From: Actinomycetes bacterium
GTDB taxonomy: Bacteria; Actinomycetota; Actinomycetes; S36-B12; CAIYMF01
Reading direction: 5' to 3'
Length of the DNA: 40,166 nucleotides
NCBI GenBank assembly: GCA_029781935.1
Contig: JAKOVT010000237.1
Location: 1-40,166 of the forward strand
Within the stretch, counting starts at the first letter, position 1. Each line of letters begins with the position of its first letter. Made by a program: the position numbers and the translations under genes. The notes under the pieces were generated by a model that had not been told where the DNA came from, did not search any database, and saw only the letters and a list, made by a program, of their open reading frames with translations. This document shows positions 31,882-40,166 of the stretch, piece after piece.

Positions 31882-33005
31882 GCGTGCTCCTCACCGTCGA
31901 TGGCCCCGTCCGTGGCCTCGTCCCGGGCGTCGTCGGACGCCTCGTCCTGCCGGAAATAGTCCGAGATGTCCGCATCTGTCACCTCGACGGCCTCCATCCC
32001 GTCCCCGGCCGTCTCCTCGACCGGCGGCACCGCCGCCTCGCGGTCCGCCGGTCCCGGGGCGCGTGCCGGTGCGGGTGCCGGGGTGCCGTCGTACTCCTCG
32101 ACCTCGACGATGCCGTCGGAGGACCCGGTCCAGCGGATGTGGAGCTCCCCCAGCGGCGTGACCTGGTCGAACGCCACGGCACCCTCGCGGTAGAGCTCGA
32201 GCAGGGCGAGGAACCGGGCGACGACGAGCAGCGTGGAGTCGCAGTCCGCGGTCAGGCTGCGGAACGTCGCGGAGGGGTGGCGCTTGAGCCGGTCGACGAG
32301 GATGACCGCCTGCTCCTTGACGCTCACCCGGATGGCATGGATGTGCGAGACGCTCACCGTGGGGGGCGCCTTGGGCTCGAGCGCCTGGGCAGCGAGAGCA
32401 GCGAACTCCAAGGGCCCCAAGCCGATCAGCACCTCGGGCAGCAGCCCGGAGAACTCCGGGTCGAGGCCCACCTCGCGCGGGTGGCGGCGCCCGCCGGTGC
32501 GCATCATCTCGGCGAAGACCGCGGAGACCTCCTTGTACGCCCGGTACTGCAGGAGGCGGGCGAAGAGCAGGTCGCGAGCCTCGAGCAGGGCGAGGTCCTC
32601 CTCGTCCTCGACCTCGCCGGAGGGCAGCAGCCGGGCCGCCTTGAGGTCGAGCAGCGTGGCAGCGACGACGAGGAACTCGGTGGCCTCGTCGAGGTCCCAC
32701 TCCGGTCCGGCGGCCCGGATGTGGGCCAGGAAGTCGTCGATCACCGTGTGCAGCGCGAGCACCGTGACGTCGAGCTTGTGCTTGGCGATGAGCGACAGCA
32801 GCAGGTCGAACGGGCCCTCGAACTCGTCGAGCCGGACCGAGAAGCCACCCTCGGAGGCGGGCGCGTCCACCGCCGGGCCTGCGCCCGCGGCGAGCCCGCT
32901 CTCGGCCGCGTCCACGGCGTGCGGCTCGGCGCCGGTCGCGGCCTCCTCGACGGAGGCGCCGGCGGCGTCGACGGCGTCGGGCGACACCACGCTCTCCTCG
33001 ATCAC
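31878..33005 (-). CDS. scpA: Segregation and condensation protein ScpA
   Basis: A 375-residue kleisin that bridges the SMC heads. The core is FSVRLDEFEGPFDLLLSLIA-KHKLDVTVLALHTVIDDFL, then LDEATEFLVVAATLLDLKAA and RLLPSGEVEDEEDLALLEAR. The C-terminal winged helix includes FLALLELYREGAVAFDQ and GELHIRWTGSSDG. A 50-residue low-complexity N-terminal stretch and an 80-residue acidic tail are extra compared with B. subtilis ScpA. GTG start at 33005; the gene is separated from the RHH gene by about 150 bp that hold nothing recognisable except one TAGCGATC. Confidence 0.94.
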   Translation of the reverse strand: MIEESVVSPDAVDAAGASVEEAATGAEPHAVDAAESGLAAGAGPAVDAPASEGGFSVRLDEFEGPFDLLLSLIAKHKLDVTVLALHTVIDDFLAHIRAAGPEWDLDEATEFLVVAATLLDLKAARLLPSGEVEDEEDLALLEARDLLFARLLQYRAYKEVSAVFAEMMRTGGRRHPREVGLDPEFSGLLPEVLIGLGPLEFAALAAQALEPKAPPTVSVSHIHAIRVSVKEQAVILVDRLKRHPSATFRSLTADCDSTLLVVARFLALLELYREGAVAFDQVTPLGELHIRWTGSSDGIVEVEEYDGTPAPAPARAPGPADREAAVPPVEETAGDGMEAVEVTDADISDYFRQDEASDDARDEATDGAIDGEEHA

Positions 33006-33157
33006 GCGGGCACGCTACCCGCCGTGCACGCGGGGCCCCCATCACGACCCGCGGAGGCGGACGGGTCCGGGCCGATAGCGATCAGCCGATCTAGAGCTTT
33101 GTCGTCTTGTGCAGGGCTGTGACCAGCGGCGATGCTGCGCGGAGTCCGCGCCGGAGG

Positions 33158-33607
33158 TCAGAGCCCGCGCAGCCGGCGGACCAGGATGCTGTCCTCGCCC
33201 TTGGCCTCGAGGTCGGCGATGACCACGGCCAGCGCCTCGCGCACGATCCGGCCGCGATCCACCGCCAGGCCGTGCTGGGCGCGCAGGGCGAGCTTGGCCT
33301 GCTCGAGGTCGACGAGCTCCTCGGGCGACACGTAGACGGTGATCTTCTCCTCGTGCCGCTCACGGCCGGTGGGTCGACGGTCGCCGGCCTTGGGCCGCCG
33401 ACGAGCCGTGGTGCGGGTCGAGCGGGCCGGCTCGGCGGTGGCCGGCTCGACGACGTCGTCGATCACCGGCGCCTCGGCCAGCGCCGTCGCGGCCGGGGTC
33501 GCGACCGGCGTCGGGGCGGGGGCGGCGGGCGCCGGCGCTGCGGGCTCGGCATCGCCGGTCCGGCGGAACAGCTCGTCGGCCCCTGGCAGGGTCGCGCGTC
33601 GGGTCAT
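33158..33607 (-). CDS. Ribbon-helix-helix-like partner gene of parA
   Basis: A 149-residue protein. The first 75 residues are low complexity (Ala/Pro/Thr then basic TTARRRPKAGDRRPTGRE). The end is a likely RHH domain: HEEKITVYVSPEELVDLEQA, KLALRAQHGLAVDRGRIVRE and ALAVVIADLEAKGEDSILV. Such domains bind DNA as dimers. Its ATG overlaps the parA stop (ATGA), which indicates joint action with ParA. No ParB homologue lies here, so this protein may load or stimulate this ParA; that is inference. Confidence 0.75.
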   Translation of the reverse strand: MTRRATLPGADELFRRTGDAEPAAPAPAAPAPTPVATPAATALAEAPVIDDVVEPATAEPARSTRTTARRRPKAGDRRPTGRERHEEKITVYVSPEELVDLEQAKLALRAQHGLAVDRGRIVREALAVVIADLEAKGEDSILVRRLRGL

Positions 33608-34566
33608 CGGGCCAGCACCTCCCGGGCGAGCTGCCGGTACGCCGCGGCGCCGGTCGAGCTCGACGCGTACGTCGTGATCGGCTCGCCCGCCACGGTGGTC
33701 TCGGGGAACCGCACGGTCCGGGCGATCACCGTGTGGAAGACCTTGTCGCCGAAGGCGTCCACGACTCGGGCGAGGACCTCCCGGCCGTGCAGCGTGCGCG
33801 AGTCGTACATCGTGGCGAGGATTCCCTCAACCTCAAGTCGAGGGTTGATCCGTTCCTGGACGCGATAGATGGTGTCCATGAGGAGGGCGACACCCCGCAG
33901 GGCGAAGTACTCGCACTCGAGCGGGATGATGACGCCGTCCGAGGCCGCGAGCGCGTTCACGGTGAGCAGGCCCAGCGAGGGCTGGCAGTCGATGAGGACG
34001 ACGTCGTACTCCCCCAGCACCGGCGCCAGGACCCGGGCCAGGGTCTGCTCGCGGGCCACCTCCGACACCAGCTGCACCTCGGCGGCGGAGAGGTCGATGT
34101 TGCCGGGCAGCAGGTCCAGGCCGGGGACGCTGGTCTTGAGCAGCACCTCGTCGATCGCCACGTCGCGCTGCATGAGCAGGTTGTAGATCGTCAGGTCGAG
34201 CTCGTGCGGGTTCACCCCGAGGCCGACCGAGAGGGCGCCCTGGGGGTCGAAGTCGATGAGGAGCACCCGTCGGCCGGTCTCCGCGAGCGCCGCGCCGAGG
34301 TTGATGGTGCTCGTCGTCTTCCCGACCCCGCCCTTCTGGTTGCACAGGGCGATCACCCGGGCGGGGCCGTGCTCGGTCACCGGCGCGGGCTCCGGGAAGT
34401 CGATCGCCGGCCGGCCGGTGGCGTCGAGCGCCGGCCCGGCCGCGACCGGAGCGGCCTGCGCGGCACCGGGCACCACGGTCGGTGCCGTCTCGGCGACCAC
34501 CTCGACGGCGGGCCCCGCCGTCTGGTCGGTCGCTGCTTCCCCCGGCTCGGGCACGATTGTCGACAT
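33604..34566 (-). CDS. parA: ParA-family ATPase linked to scpAB
   Basis: A 320-residue deviant-Walker-A ATPase. After a low-complexity N-terminal 65 residues comes ARVIALCNQKGGVGKTTSTI with the signature lysine, then LLIDFDPQGALSVGLG, YDVVLIDCQPSLGLLTVNAL and IIPLECEYFALRGV. It would form gradients on the nucleoid to position DNA or a complex. The ATG at 34566 has AGGTG 6 nt upstream; the GTG at 34572 lacks one. It lies beside xerD and scpAB rather than parB/parS; no canonical parS was noticed. Confidence 0.9.
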   Translation of the reverse strand: MSTIVPEPGEAATDQTAGPAVEVVAETAPTVVPGAAQAAPVAAGPALDATGRPAIDFPEPAPVTEHGPARVIALCNQKGGVGKTTSTINLGAALAETGRRVLLIDFDPQGALSVGLGVNPHELDLTIYNLLMQRDVAIDEVLLKTSVPGLDLLPGNIDLSAAEVQLVSEVAREQTLARVLAPVLGEYDVVLIDCQPSLGLLTVNALAASDGVIIPLECEYFALRGVALLMDTIYRVQERINPRLEVEGILATMYDSRTLHGREVLARVVDAFGDKVFHTVIARTVRFPETTVAGEPITTYASSSTGAAAYRQLAREVLAR

Positions 34567-34725
34567 AGGCACCTAGTGACTCAGTTCTGAAACGTTAGGA
34601 CTTCTGATCGCCTTGGCGATCGGGCGTCACCCTAGGCCCGCGCCGGTGCCCGGGGCAAGGCCGCACCGGCCGCACGGGTGGCCCGCAGGGCTGGACCTCG
34701 CCGCTGCGGTGCGCGTCGTCGCAGG

Positions 34726-35679
34726 TCAGGACCGCGCGCGGGGGTGAGCCACGGCGTAGACCTCGCGCAGCCGGTCCACCGTCACGAGGGTGTAGATCTG
34801 CGTCGTGGTCACCGAGGCGTGCCCGAGCAGCTCCTGCACGACGCGCACGTCGGCCCCGCCGTCGAGCAGATGGGTCGCGAACGAGTGGCGCAGCGTGTGC
34901 GGGGACACCTCCGCCTGGACCCCGGCGCGCTCGACGGCCCCGGCCAGGATCGACCACGCGCTCTGCCGGGTGAGCCGGCCGCCGCGGGCGTTGAGGAAGA
35001 GCGCCGGGGTGCCCGTGCCCGCGGCCGCGAGGGCCGGGCGCCCGCGTACCAGGTAGGCCTCGACCGAGGCCACGGCGGGTCGCCCGACCGGCACCAGCCG
35101 CTGCTTGCTGCCCTTGCCGCGCAGCAGCACCGACGCCGACTCGAGGTCGAGATCGTCGATGTCGAGCCCGACCGCCTCGGAGATGCGTGCCCCGGTGCCG
35201 TAGAGCACCTCGAGCAGCGCCCGGTCGCGCAGCGCCCGCGGCTCCTCGCCGGAGGCGGCGGCCAGGATCGACTCGACCTCGGCCACCGTGATGGCCTTGG
35301 GCAGCCGCTGGGTCTGCGTGGGCGGGCGCACGTCCTTGCCCGGGTCGATGCTCGCCAGGCCCTCCCGCGCGGCGAACCGGTGGAACCCGCGGACGGCGAC
35401 CACGGCGCGACCGGCGGAGGAGGCCGCCAGCGGCGGGTGGTCGTCGTCGCCCGAGCGCAGCGCCACCAGGAAGTCGGAGACGTCGTTCTCCCCCACCGCG
35501 GCGACGTCGGTCATCCCGCGCGACGCGCAGAAGGCGACGTAGCGGGCCAGGTCGCGTCGGTAGGCGGCCAGCGAGTTGGCCGCGAGCCCGCGCTCGACCG
35601 CCAGGTGGTCGAGGTAGAGCCGCACGCTGCGGGCGAGCGGCGACGGGCGGGGCTTCACGCCGCGGACGCTACCTGACAT
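34726..35679 (-). CDS. xerD: Chromosome dimer resolution recombinase XerD
   Basis: A 317-residue tyrosine recombinase. The N-terminal SAM-like domain reads [34 protein letters not shown]. The catalytic domain has [16 protein letters not shown] (Arg), [12 protein letters not shown] (Lys), [20 protein letters not shown] (His, Arg), [13 protein letters not shown] (His, Tyr). It resolves dimers at dif together with XerC during division. The ATG at 35679 has GAAGG 9 nt upstream. Its usual place next to parA-scpA is kept. Confidence 0.95.
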   Translation of the reverse strand: MSGSVRGVKPRPSPLARSVRLYLDHLAVERGLAANSLAAYRRDLARYVAFCASRGMTDVAAVGENDVSDFLVALRSGDDDHPPLAASSAGRAVVAVRGFHRFAAREGLASIDPGKDVRPPTQTQRLPKAITVAEVESILAAASGEEPRALRDRALLEVLYGTGARISEAVGLDIDDLDLESASVLLRGKGSKQRLVPVGRPAVASVEAYLVRGRPALAAAGTGTPALFLNARGGRLTRQSAWSILAGAVERAGVQAEVSPHTLRHSFATHLLDGGADVRVVQELLGHASVTTTQIYTLVTVDRLREVYAVAHPRARS

Positions 35680-35741
35680 AACCGACAGCCTTCGCGTCGG
35701 TATCGCGCCGCACCCCGACGCTGGGCGCCGGCCGCCGGGGC

Positions 35742-37121
35742 TCAGTCCGCGGGGTGCAGACGACGGTAGGACCCGCCGCCGATCCACATCGACCGGATCC
35801 GGCCGTCGGCGCCGCGCTCGAACCGGCACGGCTCCCCTGACGGCCGGAACCCCGGCTCGACGTCGAACACGAGCGGGTCGTCCGTCGCGGTGAGCTGCAG
35901 GTCCGGCGGCGCGTCGGGGTCGTGGAGCACCAGGTGGCCGTCGCGCCACTCGACGCGCACCATCTCGCCGAAGACGTCGGCCTCCGTGTAGAGGCCGAGC
36001 AGGTCGGCGTACGACGCCGGCATGGTCGCCGGCGGCTCGAGCACCGGGGCCGCCTCGGCGACCGCCGTACGTGCAGTCGCCCCGAGCGACATCGCCAGCG
36101 CACCGGGCATGCCCATGCCGTTGATGAGGACCACCGCGCCGACGCGCTCCTTCGGGTCGAAGGCGACCATCGACCGGAAGCCGAGCAGGCTGCCACCGTG
36201 CTGCACCCAGATCACGTCGTCCTTGCGGACGCCGTACCACCCGAGCCCGAACGCCGACGTCCAGTCCTCGTCGCCGAGGTAGCGCGGCGTGCGCATCTCC
36301 TTCCGGGAGCGGTGCGAGAGCACGCTCGTGTGCACGTCGTCGTCGTCCTTCTCGAGCCAGAACGCCGCCCACCGCGCGAGGTCCTCGACGCACGACCAGA
36401 GGCCGCCCTCCGACGACACCATCTCGAGCGGCTCCGTCACCGGCCGCAACTCGTCGGTGAGCCATCGTCCGGCGTACGGCGTGGCCGCCTCGTCGACCAG
36501 CTCCGGCGGCAGATGGCCGAGGACGGTGCGCGTCATGCCGAGCGGCTCGGTGATGCGCGCACGGACGAAGTCGGCGTAGGGCATGCCGCTGCGCCGGGCG
36601 ACGATCTCGCCGAGCAGCTGGTAGCCGAGGTTGGAGTACTTCTCCTGCGTCGCCACGGGCACGCGGGTGCCGAACTCAGCCGCACGCGCGAGGTTGACGA
36701 CCGCGTCGCCCTCGTAGCGCCCCACCGCCCAGTCGGTCCCGGGCGGCTCGCTCTGGAAGCCCGACTGGTGCGCGAGCAGCAGCCGCAGGGTGACCGCCTC
36801 GATCGGACCCGCCGCGGGCTGGGCGGCGGCGACCTCCGGCAGGTGCTCGACGAGCGGGTCGTCGAGCCCGAGAGCACCGTCGTCGCGCAGCATCACGACG
36901 GCCGTCGCGGTGAAGGTCTTGGTGATCGACGCGACGCGGTGCAGCGTCTGCGGCCCGGCGACGCGCCTCGCCGCGATGTCGCTGAAGCCCGCGCTCCCCG
37001 TCCACACCAGCCGCCCGTCGTGGACGACGCCCGCGGTCGCGCCGGGCAGTCGATGCTCCTTCACGTACGACGCCAGCGTGGTCTGCAGCTTGCCTGCGAC
37101 GTCCTCGACCGGGCTCCCCAT
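35742..37121 (-). CDS. Serine hydrolase, class C beta-lactamase family
   Basis: A 459-residue protein of the beta-lactamase/D-alanyl-D-alanine carboxypeptidase family. The nucleophile motif SITK lies in [16 protein letters not shown], the second motif is YSN in [14 protein letters not shown], and the third is HGG in [18 protein letters not shown]. The last 110 or so residues form a separate beta-rich domain ([20 protein letters not shown], then [16 protein letters not shown]), as in esterase-like members. No signal peptide is seen, so a cytoplasmic esterase or peptidase role is more likely than cell-wall work. GGGAGG lies 7 nt before the ATG at 37121. Confidence 0.9.
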   Translation of the reverse strand: MGSPVEDVAGKLQTTLASYVKEHRLPGATAGVVHDGRLVWTGSAGFSDIAARRVAGPQTLHRVASITKTFTATAVVMLRDDGALGLDDPLVEHLPEVAAAQPAAGPIEAVTLRLLLAHQSGFQSEPPGTDWAVGRYEGDAVVNLARAAEFGTRVPVATQEKYSNLGYQLLGEIVARRSGMPYADFVRARITEPLGMTRTVLGHLPPELVDEAATPYAGRWLTDELRPVTEPLEMVSSEGGLWSCVEDLARWAAFWLEKDDDDVHTSVLSHRSRKEMRTPRYLGDEDWTSAFGLGWYGVRKDDVIWVQHGGSLLGFRSMVAFDPKERVGAVVLINGMGMPGALAMSLGATARTAVAEAAPVLEPPATMPASYADLLGLYTEADVFGEMVRVEWRDGHLVLHDPDAPPDLQLTATDDPLVFDVEPGFRPSGEPCRFERGADGRIRSMWIGGGSYRRLHPAD

Positions 37122-37172
37122 GGTGACCTCCCCGTGCGCGAGGCTAGTCGAGCCGACCGGTCCCGGACAGAC

Positions 37173-37206
37173 CGCTGGCGGCCACCCGCAGAGGTGACCG
37201 CCAGCG
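37173..37206 (-). terminator. Terminator hairpin after ald
   Basis: CGCTGGCGG (37173-37181) and CCGCCAGCG (37198-37206) pair perfectly over 9 bp, with further CACC/GGGTG pairing in the loop. It lies 13 bp past the ald stop and before the beta-lactamase-family gene, which has the same orientation. Confidence 0.6.
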
Positions 37207-37218
37207 ACTCGAGCGGGA

Positions 37219-38340
37219 TCAGGAGGCGAGCACGGACTCCAGCGTCGTCGCGGGCAGCTCGGGGAACGCCTCCGCCACGGCACCGTAGGTGATCTGCCCG
37301 GCGTGGGTGTTGAGGCCGAGGGCCAGCGCCTTGTCGTCCTGCAGCGCCTTCTTCCAGCCCTTGTTCGCCAGCGCGACGGCGTACGGGAGCGTCACGTTGG
37401 TGAGCGCGTACGTCGAGGTGTTGGGCACTGCTCCCGGCATGTTCGCGACGCAGTAGAACACCGAGTTGTGCACGGTGTACGTCGGGTCCGCGTGCGTGGT
37501 CGCGCGCGAGTCCTCGAAGCAGCCGCCCTGGTCGATCGCGATGTCGACGAGCACCGAGCCCGGCTTCATGCGCGACACGAGCTCGTTGCTGATCAGCTTC
37601 GGTGCCTTCGCACCGGGAACGAGCACGGCACCGATGACCATGTCGGCGTCGAGCACCGCTCGCTCGATCTCGTAGGCGTTGGACGCGACGGTCTGCATGT
37701 GGCCCTGGTAGATCGCGTCGACCTGGCGCAGCCGCGCGATGTTGAGGTCGAGCAGCAGCACCTCGGCCTGCATGCCGAGCGCGATCGCGGCCGCGTTCTG
37801 GCCGGAGACGCCCGCACCGAGCACGACGACCTTCGCGGCGTACGTGCCGGACACGCCGCCCATGAGCACCCCGCGGCCGCCGTTGGCGCGCATGAGCGCG
37901 TGGGCGCCGACCTGCGGCGCGAGACGCCCTGCCACCTCCGACATCGGCGCGAGCAGCGGGAGCGAGCGGTCGGGCAGCTCGACGGTCTCGTAGGCGATGC
38001 CGGTGACGCCGTTGTTCAGCAGCGCCTCGGTGCACTCGCGGCCGGCGGCGAGGTGCAGGTAGGTGAACAGGGTCTGGCCGTCGCGCATGCGGTGGTACTC
38101 CTCCGCGATCGGCTCCTTCACCTTGAGGATGAGATCGCCGGTGGCCCAGACGTCGTCGGCCGTGGGGAGGATGGTCGCGCCCGCCTTCACGTACTCCTCG
38201 TCGGTGATCGACGAGCCGACGCCGGCGTCCTTCTCGATGGAGACCTCGTGGCCGTGGCGCACCAGCTCGAACACGCCGGCCGGCGTGATGGCGACGCGGT
38301 ACTCGTGGTTCTTGACCTCGCGGGGGATGCCGACCTTCAT
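37219..38340 (-). CDS. ald: Alanine dehydrogenase
   Basis: A 373-residue NAD-dependent enzyme that interconverts L-alanine and pyruvate plus ammonia. Family features are [20 protein letters not shown], the lysine in [40 protein letters not shown] (cofactor motif), [19 protein letters not shown] and [13 protein letters not shown]. Length is as expected. GGAGAG precedes the ATG. It is divergent from an Lrp-type regulator gene 102 bp away, the arrangement known for ald and AldR in mycobacteria, where alanine acts as the effector. Confidence 0.96.
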   Translation of the reverse strand: MKVGIPREVKNHEYRVAITPAGVFELVRHGHEVSIEKDAGVGSSITDEEYVKAGATILPTADDVWATGDLILKVKEPIAEEYHRMRDGQTLFTYLHLAAGRECTEALLNNGVTGIAYETVELPDRSLPLLAPMSEVAGRLAPQVGAHALMRANGGRGVLMGGVSGTYAAKVVVLGAGVSGQNAAAIALGMQAEVLLLDLNIARLRQVDAIYQGHMQTVASNAYEIERAVLDADMVIGAVLVPGAKAPKLISNELVSRMKPGSVLVDIAIDQGGCFEDSRATTHADPTYTVHNSVFYCVANMPGAVPNTSTYALTNVTLPYAVALANKGWKKALQDDKALALGLNTHAGQITYGAVAEAFPELPATTLESVLAS

Positions 38341-38430
38341 GGCTGCTCTCCGGTGACGCGTAGGAACTCGGATGAGCGTCAGGATGGGGCCAGGTCCACA
38401 AGATCGGGAGCACCCCTGCATCGTGTTCGG

Positions 38431-38436
38431 TAGAGT
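38431..38436 (+). promoter_or_regulatory. Candidate -10 box for a leaderless lrp transcript
   Basis: TAGAGT ends 6 nt before the ATG at 38443, so transcription would start at or next to the start codon. No ribosome-binding site is seen between. The ald/lrp gap (38341-38442) probably also holds regulator-binding sites, but none could be assigned. Confidence 0.5.
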
Positions 38437-38442
38437 CCGCAC

Positions 38443-38958
38443 ATGGCTGCACCACGTGCGAAGAAGATCGCCGCCGGGAGCGCGTCGCCGAATCCGGTTC
38501 ACAAGCCGCTCGACGCCCTCGACCGCGACATCCTCACCGAGCTCGTGCGCGACGGCCGGATCCCCAACAACGTGCTGGCGGAGCGACTCGGGATCGCGCC
38601 GTCGACCTGCCTCATGCGCACCCAGAACCTGGTCAAGCGCGGGGTCATCCGCGGGTTCCGCGCCGACGTCGACCCGGGCCTGGTCGGCGCCGACCTGCAG
38701 GCCATCGTCTCGGTCCGCGTGCGCCCGGGCGCCCGCGGCGCGCTGCTCGAGTTCGGCCAGCGCCTCGCGCACGAGCCCGGCGTCGTCAACGTCTACTTCG
38801 TGGCCGGTGCGTTCGACTTCCTCGTGCACGTGGTCGCCGCCGACACCGAGGGCCTGCGCAACTTCGTCACCCAGAACCTCTCCTCCCGGCCAGAGACCGA
38901 GTCGACCCAGACCAGCCTCGTCTTCGAGCACTTCCAGGGCGCCGGGATCGCCCTGTAG
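38443..38958 (+). CDS. Lrp/AsnC-family regulator, probably of ald
   Basis: A 171-residue Lrp/AsnC protein. The HTH is LDALDRDILTELVRDGRIPN-NVLAERLGIAPSTCLMRTQN, and the linker strand GVIRGFRADVDPGLVGADLQ leads to the effector-binding RAM domain (AIVSVRVRPGARGALLEF, HEPGVVNVYFVAGAFDFLVH). A basic N-terminal tail of about 20 residues is extra. Its divergent position next to alanine dehydrogenase suggests it is AldR-like and activates ald in response to alanine. The transcript appears leaderless. Confidence 0.92.
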   Translation: MAAPRAKKIAAGSASPNPVHKPLDALDRDILTELVRDGRIPNNVLAERLGIAPSTCLMRTQNLVKRGVIRGFRADVDPGLVGADLQAIVSVRVRPGARGALLEFGQRLAHEPGVVNVYFVAGAFDFLVHVVAADTEGLRNFVTQNLSSRPETESTQTSLVFEHFQGAGIAL

Positions 38959-38994
38959 CGAAGGCATCCCGCGGCCACGCGGCGAGCTGGATCG

Positions 38995-39702
38995 TCAGTG
39001 CTGCTGCGCGGCGCCGTAGACGCGGGCGCGGTCGGTGGCCGCGACGTGGTCGCGCTGGGGCCACGCGGCGTGTACGGGGCGGAGCGACGACCAGCCGCCC
39101 TGCCGCGACGCGTACGCCGCGAGCACCCCGACGGCGGTCAGCGGCGCCGAGAAGCGGCCGGCCAGCACGGCCTCGACCGCCGTGTCGAGAGGCACCCAGG
39201 TGTAGGGCATGTCGCGCTCCTCGCCGTCGCCGTCCGGGCGGCCACCGGGAGCGGGTGCGAGGTCGCGCGCGAGGTAGCAGCGGATCGTCTCGCTCGAGCC
39301 GCCGGGCGAGTTCTCGATGTCGACCAGCACGTCCCAGCGCGCGGCGACCAGGCCCGCCTCCTCGACGAGCTCGCGTGCCGCGCCGTCCAGCGGCGACTCG
39401 TCGGCCACATCGAGCAGGCCCGCGACCGGCTCCCACAGCTGCATGCCGACCGGGTGGCGGTACTGCCGCAGGAGCAGGACGCGTTCCTCGTCGTCGAGGG
39501 CGAGGACGCCGACAGCGCCCGGGTGCACGACGTAGTCGCGCACGACCGTCTGGCCGTCACCGAGCTCCACGGCCTCGCGGCGCACGTCCCAGACCTTGCC
39601 GTGCACCAGCGCCTCGGACGACCGCACGACGTTGTGCACGGCCTCGTCCGCCAGGGCCGAAGGATCCTCGGGCCACGTGGGCTCGAGGACGTAGGCGCTC
39701 AC
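38995..39702 (-). CDS. Nudix hydrolase, ADP-ribose pyrophosphatase type
   Basis: A 235-residue Nudix protein that should cleave ADP-ribose or a similar nucleoside diphosphate. The Nudix box reads AGLLDVADESPLDGAARELV-EEAGLV, with the REL and EE metal ligands. Upstream lies VLLLRQYRHPVGMQLWEPVA, typical for ADP-ribose-specific enzymes. The C-terminus YTWVPLDTAVEAVLAGRFSA-PLTAVGVLAAY is family-like. The GTG at 39702 begins 4 nt after the pyrG stop, so it is translated with pyrG, a common actinobacterial pairing. Confidence 0.92.
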   Translation of the reverse strand: MSAYVLEPTWPEDPSALADEAVHNVVRSSEALVHGKVWDVRREAVELGDGQTVVRDYVVHPGAVGVLALDDEERVLLLRQYRHPVGMQLWEPVAGLLDVADESPLDGAARELVEEAGLVAARWDVLVDIENSPGGSSETIRCYLARDLAPAPGGRPDGDGEERDMPYTWVPLDTAVEAVLAGRFSAPLTAVGVLAAYASRQGGWSSLRPVHAAWPQRDHVAATDRARVYGAAQQH

Positions 39703-39706
39703 CGGC

Positions 39707-40166
39707 TCACGCGTGGACGAGCTCGGTGGCCACACCGCGGCGCACCAGCGCCGCACCCACGAGGCCCGCGAACAACGGGTGCGCCTTGGTCGGGCGCGAG
39801 CGCAGCTCGGGGTGGGCCTGCGTGGCGACGTAGTAGGGGTGCCGGTCGCGCGGGAGCTCGACGAACTCGACGAGCCGGCCGTCGGGCGAGGTGCCGGAGA
39901 ACCAGATGCCGGCCTCCTCGAGGCGACCGCGGTAGTCGTTGTTGACCTCGTAGCGGTGGCGGTGCCGCTCGTCGACGTAGGTCTCGCCGTAGACCTCGCG
40001 CACGAGCGAGCCGTCGGCCAGCTTCGCGGGGTAGAGGCCCAGGCGCATCGTGCCGCCCATGTCGCGCTCACCGGCCACGACGTCGCGCTGGTCGGCCATG
40101 GTCGCGATCACGGGGTACGGCGTCGCCTCGTCGAACTCGGCCGATCCGGCGCCCTCGAGACCCGCG
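39707..40166 (-). CDS. pyrG: CTP synthase, C-terminal part (partial)
   Basis: The 3' end of a CTP synthase gene; the start lies beyond the right edge. The last 150 or so residues of the glutamine amidotransferase domain are seen: [40 protein letters not shown] with the catalytic-triad region, and [20 protein letters not shown] with the His-Pro-Glu of the triad, then [21 protein letters not shown] synthase makes CTP from UTP with glutamine nitrogen. It is the upstream partner of the Nudix gene. Confidence 0.95.
   Translation of the reverse strand, partial: AGLEGAGSAEFDEATPYPVIATMADQRDVVAGERDMGGTMRLGLYPAKLADGSLVREVYGETYVDERHRHRYEVNNDYRGRLEEAGIWFSGTSPDGRLVEFVELPRDRHPYYVATQAHPELRSRPTKAHPLFAGLVGAALVRRGVATELVHA

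Noticed and set aside
35742-37121. Antibiotic resistance beta-lactamase
   Set aside because: The SxxK, YSN and HGG motifs fit the broad serine-hydrolase family; no signal peptide and an extra C-terminal domain argue against a secreted lactamase.

Overview
The window is a high-GC chromosome segment from an actinomycete. The evidence is GC-rich third codon positions, many GTG starts, ATGA/GTGA stop-start overlaps, apparently leaderless promoters, a Tat-exported binding protein, and the actinobacterial order xerD-parA-scpA-scpB-rluB-aroH-tyrA-cmk-der. It resembles Nocardioidaceae or a related order, but I cannot fix the genus by eye.

Layout. (1) 1-2695: the 3' end of dnaX, an aldehyde dehydrogenase and a DinB/DUF664 protein. 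(2) 2759-3012: palindromic repeats built around a tRNA-Pro 3' end, ending in a displaced tRNA fragment. (3) 2969-10581: a 7.6-kb integrated element in tRNA-Pro(GGG) with 44-bp att repeats. It carries a tyrosine integrase, an excisionase, small overlapping genes, an HK97-fold major capsid protein with no portal, terminase or protease, a small acidic head-type protein and two DUF6907-like genes. It looks like a phage satellite or a strongly reduced prophage, and it contains a ParB-like gene fragment between 29-bp direct repeats. (4) 10700-25634: a catabolic locus. hyuB and hyuA (ATP-dependent hydantoinase/oxoprolinase type) are divergent from a LuxR-HTH regulator fused to a periplasmic-binding-protein-like sensor. 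A LIV-type ABC transporter (livM, livH, livF, livG and a Tat-type binding protein) is divergent from a NodB-family hydrolase, two SDR dehydrogenases, a C45 Ntn-type acyltransferase/amidase and a luciferase-like flavin monooxygenase. (5) 25664-35679: the core operon der, cmk, tyrA, aroH, rluB, scpB, scpA, an RHH protein, parA and xerD, all on the minus strand. (6) 35742-40166: a beta-lactamase-fold hydrolase, alanine dehydrogenase with a divergent Lrp regulator, a Nudix ADP-ribose pyrophosphatase and the 3' end of pyrG.

The most interesting system is region 4. The sensor half of the regulator is collinear with the locus's own transport binding protein. A near-identical 22-nt sequence (20 of 22 positions) lies in exactly the two divergent intergenic regions, hyuA/regulator and binding protein/NodB hydrolase. 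This suggests one self-contained regulon for import, ring opening and oxidation of a cyclic amide, imide or lactam whose identity is unknown. The second candidate is the small integrated element with an orphan capsid gene followed by strongly structured RNA.
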